64,000 nt of DNA from an uncultured Pseudomonadota bacterium (GTDB lineage Bacteria > Pseudomonadota > Alphaproteobacteria > RF32 > CAG-239). The notes under the pieces are model-generated. The model searched no databases. It was not told the origin of the DNA and worked only from the letters and a program-made list of their open reading frames with translations. The stretch's first letter is position 1. Each line of letters begins with the position of its first letter. The position numbers and the translations under genes were made by a program. This document shows, piece by piece, positions 34,960-44,839 of the stretch. The stretch is from contig CACWQS010000002.1 of the NCBI GenBank assembly GCA_902763155.1, positions 1 through 64,000 of the forward strand, read 5' to 3'.

Positions 34960-37422
34960 TTATTCCACCGGCTTAACATGCCAAATATGGTCGGCATATT
35001 CCATAACCGAGCGGTCGCTTGAAAAGTAGCCGATACGCGCCACGTTCATCAGCGCTTTTTTGGCCCAAGCATCTTTATCCTGAAAATCTTTCGCCGCTTG
35101 CTGAAGCGTTTGATTAAAGTCTTCCAAATCCGCCAAAATAAAATAATAGTCATTATTTAAGAGCGAATCGAAAATCGGCTGAAATTGTTGCGGATAGTTT
35201 TTGTCGGCAAACATATTGGAATTGACCGCATTTAAAATGCGCTTGATATATTCCGAATTTTCATAAATTTGCCGCGGATTATAAGTCATACGGCGGCTGC
35301 GAATTTGTTCTTCGGTCAGCCCGAACAAATAGAAGTTTTCGGCACCGACAGCTTCTCTGATTTCAATGTTCGCGCCGTCATAAGTGCCAATGGTTAAAGC
35401 TCCGTTGAGCGCAAATTTCATATTGCTGGTGCCCGAGGCTTCAAAGCCGGCAGTTGAAACCTGACAACTTAAATCTGCCGCCGGAATCAAATATTCCGCC
35501 ACCGAAACTTTATAGTCCGGAATAAATACCACTTTCAAAAATTTATTGGCATTTTCGTCGTTGTTGATAACGTCTGCCACATTGTTAATCAATTTAATGA
35601 CCAATTTGGCGAATGTATATGACGGCGCGGCTTTGCCTGCAAAAATATATGTTTTCGGTGTTATCGGGTGTTTGTTATCGCGAATAATGGCTAAATATTC
35701 ACCGATAACCTGCAAAATAGTCATCAACTGGCGTTTGTACTCGTGAATGCGCTTGGCGTGCACAATATACATACTGTCCTTATCAATCATAACTTTTGTG
35801 GCTTTGTATATATTCTGCACAATGCGCTTTTTATTATCACGCTTAACTTGGCGGAATTGTTCAATAAATTTCGGGTCATCGGCATATTTTTGCAAATCGC
35901 GCAACAAATCCAAATTTGTTATCCAATCAAGCCCGATTTTATCGCGAATCAGTGTTGCCAAAGCATTGTTGGCATGCACAAGCCAGCGCCGTGGTGTTAC
36001 ACCGTTGGTCACGTTAATAAATTTTTCCGGCCACAGTTCATAAAATTCAGGCACCAAAGAATGTTTAACCAGTTCGGTGTGCAGTTTTGCCACCCCATTA
36101 ACCGAAAACGAACCGACAATAGACAAGTTTGCCATGCGAATAACCTGATTATCTCCCTCACCATCAACAATCGAAACACGACCGAGTTTATAGGCATCTT
36201 CGCCGAAACGACTGCGTGCAAATTCCATAAAACGACGATTGATTTCGTAAATAATCTGCAAGTGTCGCGGCAAAATTCGCCCAATAATGGAACTGTTCCA
36301 TTTTTCAAGCGCCTCCGGTAAAAGGGTGTGGTTGGTATAGGCAAATACTTTGGTCACAATGTTCCACGAATCGTCCCACTCTTGACCATAAACATCTATG
36401 AGTTGGCGCATCATTTCAACAATAGCCAGTGCCGGATGCGTATCATTGAGCTGAATTGCTACCGCATTTGGCAACTCTTTAAAGTCATTATGTTTTTCCA
36501 AAAAGCGCCGCATAATATCCTGAATGGCACAAGAAACAAAGAAATATTGTTGCGTCAAACGCAAAGTTCTGCCCGATTGAATATTATCCGACGGATACAA
36601 AACCTTTGAGATAGTTTCTGTCTTAATCTTATCACTCACCGCTTCCATATAGCCGCCGTTATTAAACACGTTAATATCCAACTCATCATCAGTTTTCGCC
36701 GAGAACAAGCGCAAATAATTAACCGACTTACCATTAAAACCGACAATCGGAAAATCGTATGGCACACCATAGAGCGTATGCGTTCCTACCCACGTATAAC
36801 CTATTGTTCCGTCCGGTTTATGATACATTTCCACATGCCCGCCGATAGGAATGGTAACAGTCCGGTCATAGCGTGCAAATTGCCATGGCGAATTTTCTTG
36901 CAACCAACTGTCTGCTTGCTCAACCTGATATCCGTTTTCAAACTTTTGCTTAAACAAACCGAATTGATAGTTAATGCCGTATCCAAACCCCGGCAAGCCC
37001 AGAGACGCCATTGAATCAAGATAATCTGCCGCCAGCCGTCCTAATCCGCCGTTACCCAGCGCCGGATCATATTCGGCATCGAAAATGTCTTTAAGCGAAA
37101 TATCCGGCCAACCGTCAATTTTGATATCTTTTAAGGCATCATACAAACCTAAGTTATATAAGTTATTTTCAAGCGAACGACCAATTAGATATTCAATAGA
37201 AAGGTAATAAACACGCTTGGTGCCGACCTTATTATAGCGCGCAATTGTATCATACATTTTATCCATGGCAAACTCACGCACCGCCAAGGCAATAACCGTA
37301 AACGCTTCTTCTTTGGTCAATTCACAAATCCGTTTGCCGATAAAATATTTTGTATAGTGCTCAATGGTTAATTTCAAACGCGCCATATCCATTTCGCTTA
37401 AAGCACTTGACGAATTTTTCAC
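34960..37422 (-). CDS. glgP: Glycogen/starch phosphorylase
   Basis: Glycogen phosphorylase releases glucose 1-phosphate from alpha-1,4 glucans. From the GTG at 37422 (AAGGAG about eight bases upstream) the product is 820 residues, the standard length. It has ALGNGGLGRLAADYLDSMASL, the substrate region and the pyridoxal-phosphate site EASGTSNMKFALNGALTIGTYDGANIE. Upstream ATG codons lack a ribosome site. It supports storage-glycogen use by this organism. Confidence 0.95.
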   Translation of the reverse strand: MKNSSSALSEMDMARLKLTIEHYTKYFIGKRICELTKEEAFTVIALAVREFAMDKMYDTIARYNKVGTKRVYYLSIEYLIGRSLENNLYNLGLYDALKDIKIDGWPDISLKDIFDAEYDPALGNGGLGRLAADYLDSMASLGLPGFGYGINYQFGLFKQKFENGYQVEQADSWLQENSPWQFARYDRTVTIPIGGHVEMYHKPDGTIGYTWVGTHTLYGVPYDFPIVGFNGKSVNYLRLFSAKTDDELDINVFNNGGYMEAVSDKIKTETISKVLYPSDNIQSGRTLRLTQQYFFVSCAIQDIMRRFLEKHNDFKELPNAVAIQLNDTHPALAIVEMMRQLIDVYGQEWDDSWNIVTKVFAYTNHTLLPEALEKWNSSIIGRILPRHLQIIYEINRRFMEFARSRFGEDAYKLGRVSIVDGEGDNQVIRMANLSIVGSFSVNGVAKLHTELVKHSLVPEFYELWPEKFINVTNGVTPRRWLVHANNALATLIRDKIGLDWITNLDLLRDLQKYADDPKFIEQFRQVKRDNKKRIVQNIYKATKVMIDKDSMYIVHAKRIHEYKRQLMTILQVIGEYLAIIRDNKHPITPKTYIFAGKAAPSYTFAKLVIKLINNVADVINNDENANKFLKVVFIPDYKVSVAEYLIPAADLSCQVSTAGFEASGTSNMKFALNGALTIGTYDGANIEIREAVGAENFYLFGLTEEQIRSRRMTYNPRQIYENSEYIKRILNAVNSNMFADKNYPQQFQPIFDSLLNNDYYFILADLEDFNQTLQQAAKDFQDKDAWAKKALMNVARIGYFSSDRSVMEYADHIWHVKPVE

Positions 37423-37556
37423 CTTCTCTCTCCTTAAACATACCTTTTTATACAACTTACTAAAAGACTAAAAAAAATTGATTGAAAATTATTTAACAAT
37501 ATAGCAATTTTATTTTTAAAGTGAACAGCTTATATTGCATAATTTTGCTTTATCAT

Positions 37557-37585
37557 TTGCATTTAGATTGAATTAACATTATAAA
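37557..37585 (+). promoter_or_regulatory. Promoter of tolC
   Basis: TTGCAT (37557-37562) and TATAAA (37580-37585) are 17 bases apart, upstream of the tolC start at 37621. The rest of the gap to the divergent glgP gene is AT-rich with no other feature seen. Confidence 0.5.
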
Positions 37586-37620
37586 AAAACAAGAAAAATA
37601 AAAAAGAGATGGTGGAAAAT

Positions 37621-38973
37621 ATGAATAAAAAATTTTTATTGGCGCTTTCGCCAATGTTGTTTTTAGGGGTTAATGCTCATGCTGAAACTATTTTTGAAGC
37701 AATGAGCTCAGCTTATAATACCAACCCGATTTTACACGGCGAACGTGCCGCCAGCGGTGCCGCCAATGAAGATGCCGCAGCTGCTCGTTCCGGCTTCAGA
37801 CCCACTGTGGCCCTGCAGGGATCATATACTGACAGCCACAGCAAAGCGTCCAGAACTCCGACAGTTGACGGTTACAGCAAAAGATACGGAGGTGTTGTCA
37901 GCCAACCGATTTTCAATGGATTTTCTACCTATAATTCCGTTAAAGCCGCTGATAATTCGGCCAAAGCTGAATTGCACAATTTATATAGTGTTGAGCAAGA
38001 TATTTTGCTGGCTGCATCTACCGCCTATTTAGATGTGGTGCGCGACGAGGCCATTGTTAAATTGCAAAAAAACAATGAAAAACTCTTAAAAAAACAACTT
38101 GATGAAACATTGGCACGATTCGATGTGGGAGAAGTTACCCGTACCGACGTGGCCCAATCACGCGCCAGCTACGCTCAAGCCCGTTCCGAAGTTGTTTCCG
38201 CCGAAGGAGTTTTAGCCATTTCGCGTGCCAATTACGAAGATATTGTCGGCCATTTCCCTGAAAAAGTTGCTTTCCCTAAAAATTTATCGGAACGTTTTCC
38301 GACCAATTTTGCAGATGCTTTGCGCTACGCCGAAGAGAATAACTATTCACTGCGTGCCGCTAAAAAAGCCTTGAAAGCCGCAGAATACAATGTGAATAGT
38401 AAAACCGGCGGTTTGTTGCCGGAAATATCGTTCAACGCCTCTAATTTTAAACGTGAAGGTTCGGCCGGTGCATTGCAAAACGCCAACGGGCGCAGCACCG
38501 AATATACACTCGATATGAATGTACCGCTTTATACTGCCGGTGCCACCCGCGCTACCATTCGCAAAAGTAAATATCAACGCTGGCAAGCCGAAGAAAATCT
38601 ACGTGCGGCGCAAGACGGAGTAAAACTTGGCGTTACCAGCGGTTGGGAAATGATGGAAACCTCAAAAGCAAATATTGATTCAATTCGGGAACAAGTAAAG
38701 GCTTCTGCTATTGCTCTTGAAGGAACTCAAAAAGAAGAAGCGTTAGGAAACCGCACCGTGCTTGACGTATTAAACGCATATCAGGCACTATTGATATCGC
38801 AAGTCAGCGAAGTTACGGCTCGACATGATTACTACGTTTCCGGCTTACAACTACTGCAGGCTATGGGTAAATTAACCGCCGCCCAACTGGGGCTGGAAGT
38901 CGAATACTATGACGCCAAAGAGCATTATTATAATACTCGCGGCAAATGGCTCAGCCTGTCGATTGACGACTAA
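37621..38973 (+). CDS. tolC: TolC family outer membrane channel
   Basis: TolC is the outer membrane channel for type I secretion and efflux pumps. The ATG at 37621 gives a signal peptide (MNKKFLLALSPMLFLGVNAHA) and 450 residues, the normal size. Two repeated OEP halves are visible: a first around ETIFEAMSSAYNTNPILHGERA and VVSQPIFNGFSTYNSVKAA, a second with LPEISFNASNFKREG and DMNVPLYTAGATRATIRKSKYQ. No pump genes lie next to it. Confidence 0.92.
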   Translation: MNKKFLLALSPMLFLGVNAHAETIFEAMSSAYNTNPILHGERAASGAANEDAAAARSGFRPTVALQGSYTDSHSKASRTPTVDGYSKRYGGVVSQPIFNGFSTYNSVKAADNSAKAELHNLYSVEQDILLAASTAYLDVVRDEAIVKLQKNNEKLLKKQLDETLARFDVGEVTRTDVAQSRASYAQARSEVVSAEGVLAISRANYEDIVGHFPEKVAFPKNLSERFPTNFADALRYAEENNYSLRAAKKALKAAEYNVNSKTGGLLPEISFNASNFKREGSAGALQNANGRSTEYTLDMNVPLYTAGATRATIRKSKYQRWQAEENLRAAQDGVKLGVTSGWEMMETSKANIDSIREQVKASAIALEGTQKEEALGNRTVLDVLNAYQALLISQVSEVTARHDYYVSGLQLLQAMGKLTAAQLGLEVEYYDAKEHYYNTRGKWLSLSIDD

Positions 38974-38993
38974 ATTAAACTATATTCAATGTT

Positions 38994-39027
38994 ATCTCCA
39001 CGTTCCTCGTAATGTGGAGATTTTTTT
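38994..39027 (+). terminator. Terminator after tolC
   Basis: ATCTCCAC (38994-39001) pairs with GTGGAGAT (39014-39021), followed by seven T. It ends the tolC transcript. Confidence 0.88.
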
Positions 39028-39088
39028 ATTTGACAATCAATATAATTAGTTATATCAAACTGGGCGATAAACCATTATTTAGATAAGT

Positions 39089-39469
39089 ATGAAAAAACAA
39101 AAGAAATTTACTGTCGGGCAATTTATCTTGCGCGATAACAGCACCGCAAGCACTTGTCGCACCGGTCAGGAAAAAGGCATTATTTTAGATGAAAAGCATT
39201 ATCTGGATACAACCTCATTAGTTAAATATCCGCTTAATTTACAAGACGCTAAACGCTATAGCAAGCAACAAAATATGCTCCTTCCGACCAAAAAACAACT
39301 GCAACTGCTTGCCGATAATATCGCCGTAGTCATTGATAGGCTGAGACAAATCGGCTACCATGATTATCTGCTTACTGATAATTTGTTCCAGGAATGTTGG
39401 ACACGCCGCAACGTTTCAAATCTTAATAAAAATGAGCGCCGCCGCGTATTTTTCATTATGCCGGTCTGA
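39089..39469 (+). CDS. Hypothetical protein, 126 residues
   Basis: No family recognised. The product is basic and rich in Gln, Lys and Arg, with a central AKRYSKQQNMLLPTKKQLQLLADNIAVVIDRLRQIGY helix region. No signal peptide. No clear ribosome site precedes the ATG. TTGACA at 39030-39035 could serve as a -35 box. It is bounded by terminators on both sides, so it forms a single-gene unit. Confidence 0.5.
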   Translation: MKKQKKFTVGQFILRDNSTASTCRTGQEKGIILDEKHYLDTTSLVKYPLNLQDAKRYSKQQNMLLPTKKQLQLLADNIAVVIDRLRQIGYHDYLLTDNLFQECWTRRNVSNLNKNERRRVFFIMPV

Positions 39470-39491
39470 TAACCGCCATACCCCTTAACCG

Positions 39492-39528
39492 AGCCTTACC
39501 GATATTCTAATCGGCAAGGCTTCTTTTT
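39492..39528 (+). terminator. Terminator overlapping the gtrA stop
   Basis: AGCCTT-CCGAT (39492-39503) pairs with ATCGG-AAGGCT (39510-39521) with one mismatch, then TTCTTTTTT. It ends the 39089 transcript on the plus strand. Its loop covers the stop codon of the convergent GtrA gene. Confidence 0.75.
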
Positions 39529-39986
39529 TGCTTACGAAACGAAAAATATTTATGCAGCAAAAACGTGCAAATGGTTGAAAATATGAGATAAATTCCCTGC
39601 GCTGACCATGTTTCCAGCTTAAATACCAACATTAAAAACGTTAAAATCGGTGCATTAATCAGATACAAAAAAATATACACCGACCACGCTTTGGCAAACT
39701 CTTTGCGCCAATCACCACGGCTGCGAAACACATAATAACGCATTGTTGCCACCGATATATTTATGGTAATGATATATTGAATCAAAAGTGCCGCATTTGC
39801 CACCACTTCGGGCGAAAAACCTAAATCATAGACCAAATTAACTTTTCCAAAGCACCAATCTAAAGCGTTTAAAACCCCATACGCCAACACCGTATTAAAA
39901 CCGCCGACTAAAAGAAAACGTAACTTTTCCGGAAAAGTGAACCAAAAATTCTCAACCAATTTATACAGTTTCCAAATTGCCCGCAT
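39507..39986 (-). CDS. GtrA family membrane protein
   Basis: The 159-residue protein has four membrane helices and the GtrA signature RFLLVGGFNTVLAYGVLNAL (about residues 22-41). GtrA-like proteins are thought to flip or help flip polyprenyl-phosphate-linked sugars. It ends the operon with the GT2 and GT39 glycosyltransferases and a ChbG-like deacetylase, fitting a lipid-linked sugar pathway. Confidence 0.85.
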   Translation of the reverse strand: MRAIWKLYKLVENFWFTFPEKLRFLLVGGFNTVLAYGVLNALDWCFGKVNLVYDLGFSPEVVANAALLIQYIITINISVATMRYYVFRSRGDWRKEFAKAWSVYIFLYLINAPILTFLMLVFKLETWSAQGIYLIFSTICTFLLHKYFSFRKQKRSLAD

Positions 39987-40811
39987 CTAGTTAATTCCTT
40001 TTAGCACATCTTTATCCAAAAGTACTTCAAGCTCCTGCGTTCGATACGGCGACAACACACTTTCATCCCATACATCTTCCAAATGTTCGCGGTCAATTTC
40101 CGGCGTTGCCGGATGAATCATAATCTCCACCGCTTTATACCCTTGCGGAATTTGCACATTTTGAAATTGCTCTTTACTCAATTTGCAGGTATATAAAATG
40201 CTGTAAAAATAAGTATCAGATTTATAGCAGTTCCACCAAGTAAGCGCACGCAAAATTATATATTTAATCAACCCACCGTCAAATAACCAACTTTTGGCTT
40301 TATTTTGCCTTATGGTATTAAAAATATTTTCGTTCATCACACGGATTCGCGCCCCGTTATGTGCTTCGGCGATTTTTTTAACCACCTTAAAAACTGCCGG
40401 AATCAAATGCACATGACGATGCCCGTCAATATGCTTCAATGGCAAACCGAATGCCAGATACTTCTGTGTTTGCGCCCATACTTCTTTTTCTATTTGCGCT
40501 TTAAATTCCCGCGGCTTAAAAACTGACAACAGCAACAAATTAACAAATCCGTTTCTAAGCTTACCGTCATCACCCACCAAAAGCGGAATATCTGCCGGAT
40601 TCGCCGCCGGTGTTTCATTGGTTAAATTAAGATGCAATCCTAATTCCAAATTCGGCATATTTTTTGCCATTTCCACCGCCTGTATAGCATATTTTTGATT
40701 CACCATCAAACTGGCGCTGTTCAAAATTCCTTCTTCATAAGCACGTTTAATGGCGGCATTAACGCCGAGCGTCATCCCGAAATCATCGGCATTAAATATC
40801 TTTTTTAGCAT
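39987..40811 (-). CDS. ChbG/HpnK-like carbohydrate deacetylase
   Basis: YdjC/ChbG-family proteins remove acetyl groups from sugars. The 274-residue product starts MLKKIFNADDFGMTLGVNAAI, giving the metal-binding Asp pair, with LGLHLNLTNETP and the His motif KHIDGHRHVHLIP. One base separates it from gtrA, and its start overlaps the GT2 gene by 20 bases. In this operon it may deacetylate a lipid-linked amino sugar, as ArnD does in an unrelated fold; this is inferred. Confidence 0.85.
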   Translation of the reverse strand: MLKKIFNADDFGMTLGVNAAIKRAYEEGILNSASLMVNQKYAIQAVEMAKNMPNLELGLHLNLTNETPAANPADIPLLVGDDGKLRNGFVNLLLLSVFKPREFKAQIEKEVWAQTQKYLAFGLPLKHIDGHRHVHLIPAVFKVVKKIAEAHNGARIRVMNENIFNTIRQNKAKSWLFDGGLIKYIILRALTWWNCYKSDTYFYSILYTCKLSKEQFQNVQIPQGYKAVEIMIHPATPEIDREHLEDVWDESVLSPYRTQELEVLLDKDVLKGIN

Positions 40812-41769
40812 TTCTACCGCCTTTTTTTGCTGTTTTTTCGATATAATCCGCCATATAAAGCGGCCGTTTTTTCACTTCCATGTGAATTTTACCGATATAT
40901 TCACCGATAATACCCAAACAAATAAGCTGCACCGCCCCTAAAAACATCACCGACACCATAATCGTCGCATAGCCCGGGGTCGGATTATGCAAAAAGAAAT
41001 GTTCAACAAACACATAAAAACCGAGCAAAACCGCAACAAAAGCCGTGAGCAAACCCAAATATGTTGCAAGTCTGAGCGGCTTAACCGAAAATTGCAAAAT
41101 GCTGTTAATGGCAAGCTGTAACGATTTGGCAAAATTATACTTCGATTCGCCACTGAATCTTTCCGGCGCCACAAAATCTATCATTGCCACATTTTCTTTC
41201 GGCAACACCCAACTCAGCAACCCTCTGAACAATCTATCCTGCTCGTTAAACCCCTTCAAAAAATCAACGTATTTACGATCGAGTAGGCGAAAATCCGGCG
41301 CACTTTCCAACACCTTGGTATCGGAGAGCTTATTCAAAATAAAATAGAAAGTCTTGGCGCAGAATTTATACAGCCCTGAAGTGGCAACATTATCAACCCG
41401 CTTGGTCAGCACAATTTCTTTGCCCTGTTGCCAAAGTTCAATCATTTGCGGAATATAAAGCGGCGGATGCTGCAAATCGGCATCCATAAAAATTACCGCA
41501 TCGCCTTTGGCATAGTCCATGCCGGCGGTCATCGCAATCTCATGCCCGAAATTACGTTTGAGTTGCACAATTTTTACCCGTTCATCTTGCTTTTGCAACT
41601 CCAAACAATTAGCATAAGTTTTATCGCAGCTACCGTCATCTACATAAATAAATTCAAAATCCACATCTTTCGCTATTTGCAAATTTTTCTGCAGCTGCTT
41701 ATACAACTCCGCCACATTGTCTTGCTCGTTATACGCCGAAATTACTATGCTTACTATTTTATTTTTCAT
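40792..41769 (-). CDS. GT2 glycosyltransferase, polyprenyl-phosphate sugar type
   Basis: The ATG at 41769 has AGGAG seven bases upstream; 325 residues. The GT-A domain has VSIVISAYNEQDNVAELYKQL, FEFIYVDDGSCDKT, the nucleotide-sugar DxD in VIFMDADLQHPP and the QDRLFRG motif. Two C-terminal membrane helices follow, as in ArnC/DPM1-type enzymes that load a sugar onto undecaprenyl phosphate. It overlaps the GT39 gene by 11 bases. Confidence 0.88.
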   Translation of the reverse strand: MKNKIVSIVISAYNEQDNVAELYKQLQKNLQIAKDVDFEFIYVDDGSCDKTYANCLELQKQDERVKIVQLKRNFGHEIAMTAGMDYAKGDAVIFMDADLQHPPLYIPQMIELWQQGKEIVLTKRVDNVATSGLYKFCAKTFYFILNKLSDTKVLESAPDFRLLDRKYVDFLKGFNEQDRLFRGLLSWVLPKENVAMIDFVAPERFSGESKYNFAKSLQLAINSILQFSVKPLRLATYLGLLTAFVAVLLGFYVFVEHFFLHNPTPGYATIMVSVMFLGAVQLICLGIIGEYIGKIHMEVKKRPLYMADYIEKTAKKGGRNAKKDI

Positions 41770-43225
41770 CTGCATTCTCCTTTTTAGAGCGATAAAATCC
41801 GTAATAAATTTGTTTTTCTTTTGCCTTGCCGAAATAGTTTTTAAAAGTTAATTTCATTTGTGTCGGAGCTGATAAATCTGCACCGTATTGCGCCATATAG
41901 CGTGCATATTCTCTCTCATCGGTTGCCACTACCAAAGCACCTTTTTGCGCAAAATCTTTCTCATCAAACCACGGATTCGCTTTCGTTTCCATCCATATCA
42001 TCGGCTTAATTTCTTTTTTGCCGTAAAGCGCCGCCATATCGGAATACCAAACATCTCCACCTGCATATTCAAGCGGTGTTCCGCCGGTTTCATCATTCCA
42101 AATTTGCTCAAATTTGTCTGCAACTTGCGCACAGTCTGTATGAAAACGCTCGCTTTTAGTCAACCAAATCTGCACTGTATAGGCAACCGCAAACAGCGTT
42201 GTCCACACCGCCATTGTTACAACAAAATTTTTCGCCTGTTTTTCACTGATTTGCCATGGAAAAAAATAAAACAACATCGGTCCTGCCAAAAACAAACACG
42301 GGAAGCCCCACATACTTTTAAGTGCATTACCGGTAATTAAACTAACAGTCAACCAAATCGCCAACGGTGCAAATCCGACTATCAATAAAAACTGTGTTTT
42401 AGCGCACGAATCGACAAATTTTTCTCTCGTACTACGATAATAAAAAATTCCGTAAGTGATAAATGCTGCCGCTGCAAACAAAATCTGCGCCGTTAAAAAT
42501 TTCAACGGATACAACAAATGACGCCATTCTGAAGCAATTTTACCGCCGCTGGAACGTTGCGACAAATAAGCAAATGTACCGAAATCATGTTCATAAAGCC
42601 ACCATAAATGCGGTGCAATAATAAATAAAGCCACCGCTGCCGCCATATACGCTTTAACATTTTTAAATAACTTCCGTGCGTCTTTGTTGATCAACACAAA
42701 CAACCCTAACGCCACAAAAAGCACACCGCAAGCGTATTTATTCAAAACATTCAAACCGGCAAATATACCGAACAACAACCAATCCGACCATTTGTTCTCT
42801 TTATATCCGCGCCAAAAATAAAATGCGCACATCGGCCACAATGCCAAAGAAATCACATTCACATTATATTCAACACTCGAAAAATCATAATAAATTATAC
42901 CGAACTGCAACAGCGCCGCCAACACCGCCTTTGTTTCGCTTAAAAATTCACGCGCTAAGCGATAAATATACACCACTCCGAGCGCCACAAAAATTTGGCT
43001 CAACAAATACATTGCGCCGTCCCAGTGATTAAACAACAACCAAAACGGATATGCCAACCAACCGGAAAGCGGCGGATGCTTGGTGGTACCAAACAAGCAA
43101 TATTTGCCCCACACCATCGCCTCTTGCGTATCCATCGGCAAACTTTCGCGCCACAACGGCACCAAAGTCCACAGCACCAAATTACATAATAAAAAAAGCC
43201 AAAATTTTTGTTTTATATCAGTCAT
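41759..43225 (-). CDS. GT39-type membrane glycosyltransferase
   Basis: The ATG at 43225 gives 488 residues with about ten membrane segments. The first loop has ESLPMDTQEAMVWGKYC, with the Asp-x-x-Glu pattern at the active site of the ArnT/PMT fold, and TKHPPLSGWLAYPF follows. Such enzymes move a sugar from a polyprenyl carrier to an acceptor on the outer side of the inner membrane, such as lipid A or a protein. With GT2, deacetylase and GtrA it suggests lipid A or envelope decoration. Confidence 0.82.
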   Translation of the reverse strand: MTDIKQKFWLFLLCNLVLWTLVPLWRESLPMDTQEAMVWGKYCLFGTTKHPPLSGWLAYPFWLLFNHWDGAMYLLSQIFVALGVVYIYRLAREFLSETKAVLAALLQFGIIYYDFSSVEYNVNVISLALWPMCAFYFWRGYKENKWSDWLLFGIFAGLNVLNKYACGVLFVALGLFVLINKDARKLFKNVKAYMAAAVALFIIAPHLWWLYEHDFGTFAYLSQRSSGGKIASEWRHLLYPLKFLTAQILFAAAAFITYGIFYYRSTREKFVDSCAKTQFLLIVGFAPLAIWLTVSLITGNALKSMWGFPCLFLAGPMLFYFFPWQISEKQAKNFVVTMAVWTTLFAVAYTVQIWLTKSERFHTDCAQVADKFEQIWNDETGGTPLEYAGGDVWYSDMAALYGKKEIKPMIWMETKANPWFDEKDFAQKGALVVATDEREYARYMAQYGADLSAPTQMKLTFKNYFGKAKEKQIYYGFYRSKKENADEK

Positions 43226-43388
43226 CTTTTGCAATTCCTTTTGCTATTTTTATAGCATATTGTCAAAAAATGTATAGTAAAAAATGACTTTTAACATTTT
43301 TTATTTTTCTCGTTTTTCCTTGCTATTTTACAAAATAAGTGTAACCTTTAAGGCTGAATGAATTTTTATATTATGAAAGGATAAAACA

Positions 43389-44312
43389 ATGGAAGCAGTT
43401 GCAGTTGCGCTTTTAGTCTTGGTGATCGTTATTTTACTCAGATCGGTTGTAATTGTGCGTCAGGGCTTTGAATATACGGTCGAAAATTTCGGTAAATATA
43501 CCCGCTCGCTCAAACCGGGATTTCATATCTTAATCCCTGTTTTTGAAAGCATCGGTGCCAAAATCAACCGCAAAGAGCAGGTCTTACAAGTTTCTTCGCA
43601 AGAGGTAATCACCAAAGATAACGCTATGGTTACGGTTAACGGCGTGCTGTTTTATCAAATTCAAGATGCCGTTAATGCCGCTTATCAGGTCGAAAACTTG
43701 GACTATGCAATTATGAATCTGGTAATGACCAATATCAGAACCGTTATCGGCAGTATGGAAATTGATGAACTGCTTTCGCAACGCAACGAAATCAACCAAA
43801 AATTACTCTCGGTGGTAGATGTGGCTACTATTCCTTGGGGTGTAAAAGTTACACGCGTCGAAATCAAGGATATTACTCCGCCGAAAGATTTAATCGATTC
43901 CATGGCTCGTCAAATGAAAGCCGAACGTAATAAACGTGCCGATATTTTGGAGGCCGAAGGTCAACGCCAATCGGAGATTTTGCAAGCCGAAGGCTCTAAG
44001 CAAGCCGCCATTTTGGAAGCTGAAGGTAAAAAGGAAGCTGCTTTCCGAGAAGCCGAAGCTCGTGAACGTTCTGCCGAAGCCGAAGCCAAAGCCACTTACA
44101 TGGTATCAGAAGCTATCGCTAAGGGAGATCCTAAAGCTCTTAACTACTTCTTGGGGCAAAAATATATTGAAGCCTTACAAGGAATTATAACCTCTCCGAA
44201 CCAAAAACTATTGATGTTACCGGTTGACACCACGCAAGTTATGGGCACCGTTGCCGGCATTTCCGAATTGGTAAAAGATGTATTGAAGAACGATACTAAA
44301 AAAGGAGCATAA
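43389..44312 (+). CDS. qmcA: SPFH/band 7 protein, QmcA-like
   Basis: The 307-residue product has an N-terminal membrane helix (about 3-22), then the SPFH domain (IVRQGFEYTVENFGKYTRSLKPGFHILIPVFE), and a long Glu/Ala-rich coiled coil (about 180-235, with repeats of EAEGxxQxEILQAEG). It ends with ITSPNQKLLMLPVDTTQ. These proteins form large membrane cages or microdomains and act with NfeD partners. The nfeD-like gene follows after three bases. Confidence 0.92.
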   Translation: MEAVAVALLVLVIVILLRSVVIVRQGFEYTVENFGKYTRSLKPGFHILIPVFESIGAKINRKEQVLQVSSQEVITKDNAMVTVNGVLFYQIQDAVNAAYQVENLDYAIMNLVMTNIRTVIGSMEIDELLSQRNEINQKLLSVVDVATIPWGVKVTRVEIKDITPPKDLIDSMARQMKAERNKRADILEAEGQRQSEILQAEGSKQAAILEAEGKKEAAFREAEARERSAEAEAKATYMVSEAIAKGDPKALNYFLGQKYIEALQGIITSPNQKLLMLPVDTTQVMGTVAGISELVKDVLKNDTKKGA

Positions 44313-44315
44313 TCT

Positions 44316-44771
44316 ATGGATTGGTTTACATTTGATTCAGATATTACCAACTGGGTAGTAGTCGGCTTGGTATTGTCGCTTTTAGAATTGGTAGTGCCGG
44401 GAGTATATCTTATCTGGTTCGGATTCGCGGCCTTTGCAATGAGCATTTTAGTATATTTTATGCCGCTGATTTTAAGCACACAACTAATCTGGTTTGCAAT
44501 ATTTTCGGCTGTTTTTGCGCTCATCGGATTGTATATTTACAGCTACATTTTCAAAAGAACAAAAACGCCTAAAGAATACAGCCTTTTGAACAATTCCGCC
44601 GCACAATATGTGGGACAGACGGTTACATTGGCAGAAGACGTGGTTGACAACCGCACAAAAGTGCAAATCGGCGATACATTTTGGTTGGCTACCACCGATA
44701 AACCGCTGAAAAAAGGCGACGTAGCCAAAGTAACCGGTGTTAAAGATAATCTGATTTTAGTATTGGAATAA
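44316..44771 (+). CDS. NfeD-like membrane protein (YbbJ type)
   Basis: The 151-residue product has three membrane segments (WVVVGLVLSLLELVVPGVYLIWFGFAAFAMSIL and LIWFAIFSAVFALIGLYIYSYIF) followed by an OB-fold C-terminal domain (QYVGQTVTLAEDVVDNRTKVQIGDTFWLATT, KVTGVKDNLILVLE). The fold and the qmcA neighbour fit the short NfeD class, which partners SPFH proteins. Confidence 0.88.
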   Translation: MDWFTFDSDITNWVVVGLVLSLLELVVPGVYLIWFGFAAFAMSILVYFMPLILSTQLIWFAIFSAVFALIGLYIYSYIFKRTKTPKEYSLLNNSAAQYVGQTVTLAEDVVDNRTKVQIGDTFWLATTDKPLKKGDVAKVTGVKDNLILVLE

Positions 44772-44792
44772 CACACGAAAGTGCTAAAAAGT

Positions 44793-44824
44793 AAAATCCG
44801 CTGACAATACGTCAGCGGATTTTT
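44793..44824. terminator. Bidirectional terminator
   Basis: AAAATCCGCTGAC (44793-44805) pairs perfectly with GTCAGCGGATTTT (44811-44823), with a T-run after on the plus strand and one on the minus strand. It separates nfeD from the convergent gene at 44840. Confidence 0.9.
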
Positions 44825-44839
44825 TACAAACACATAACA

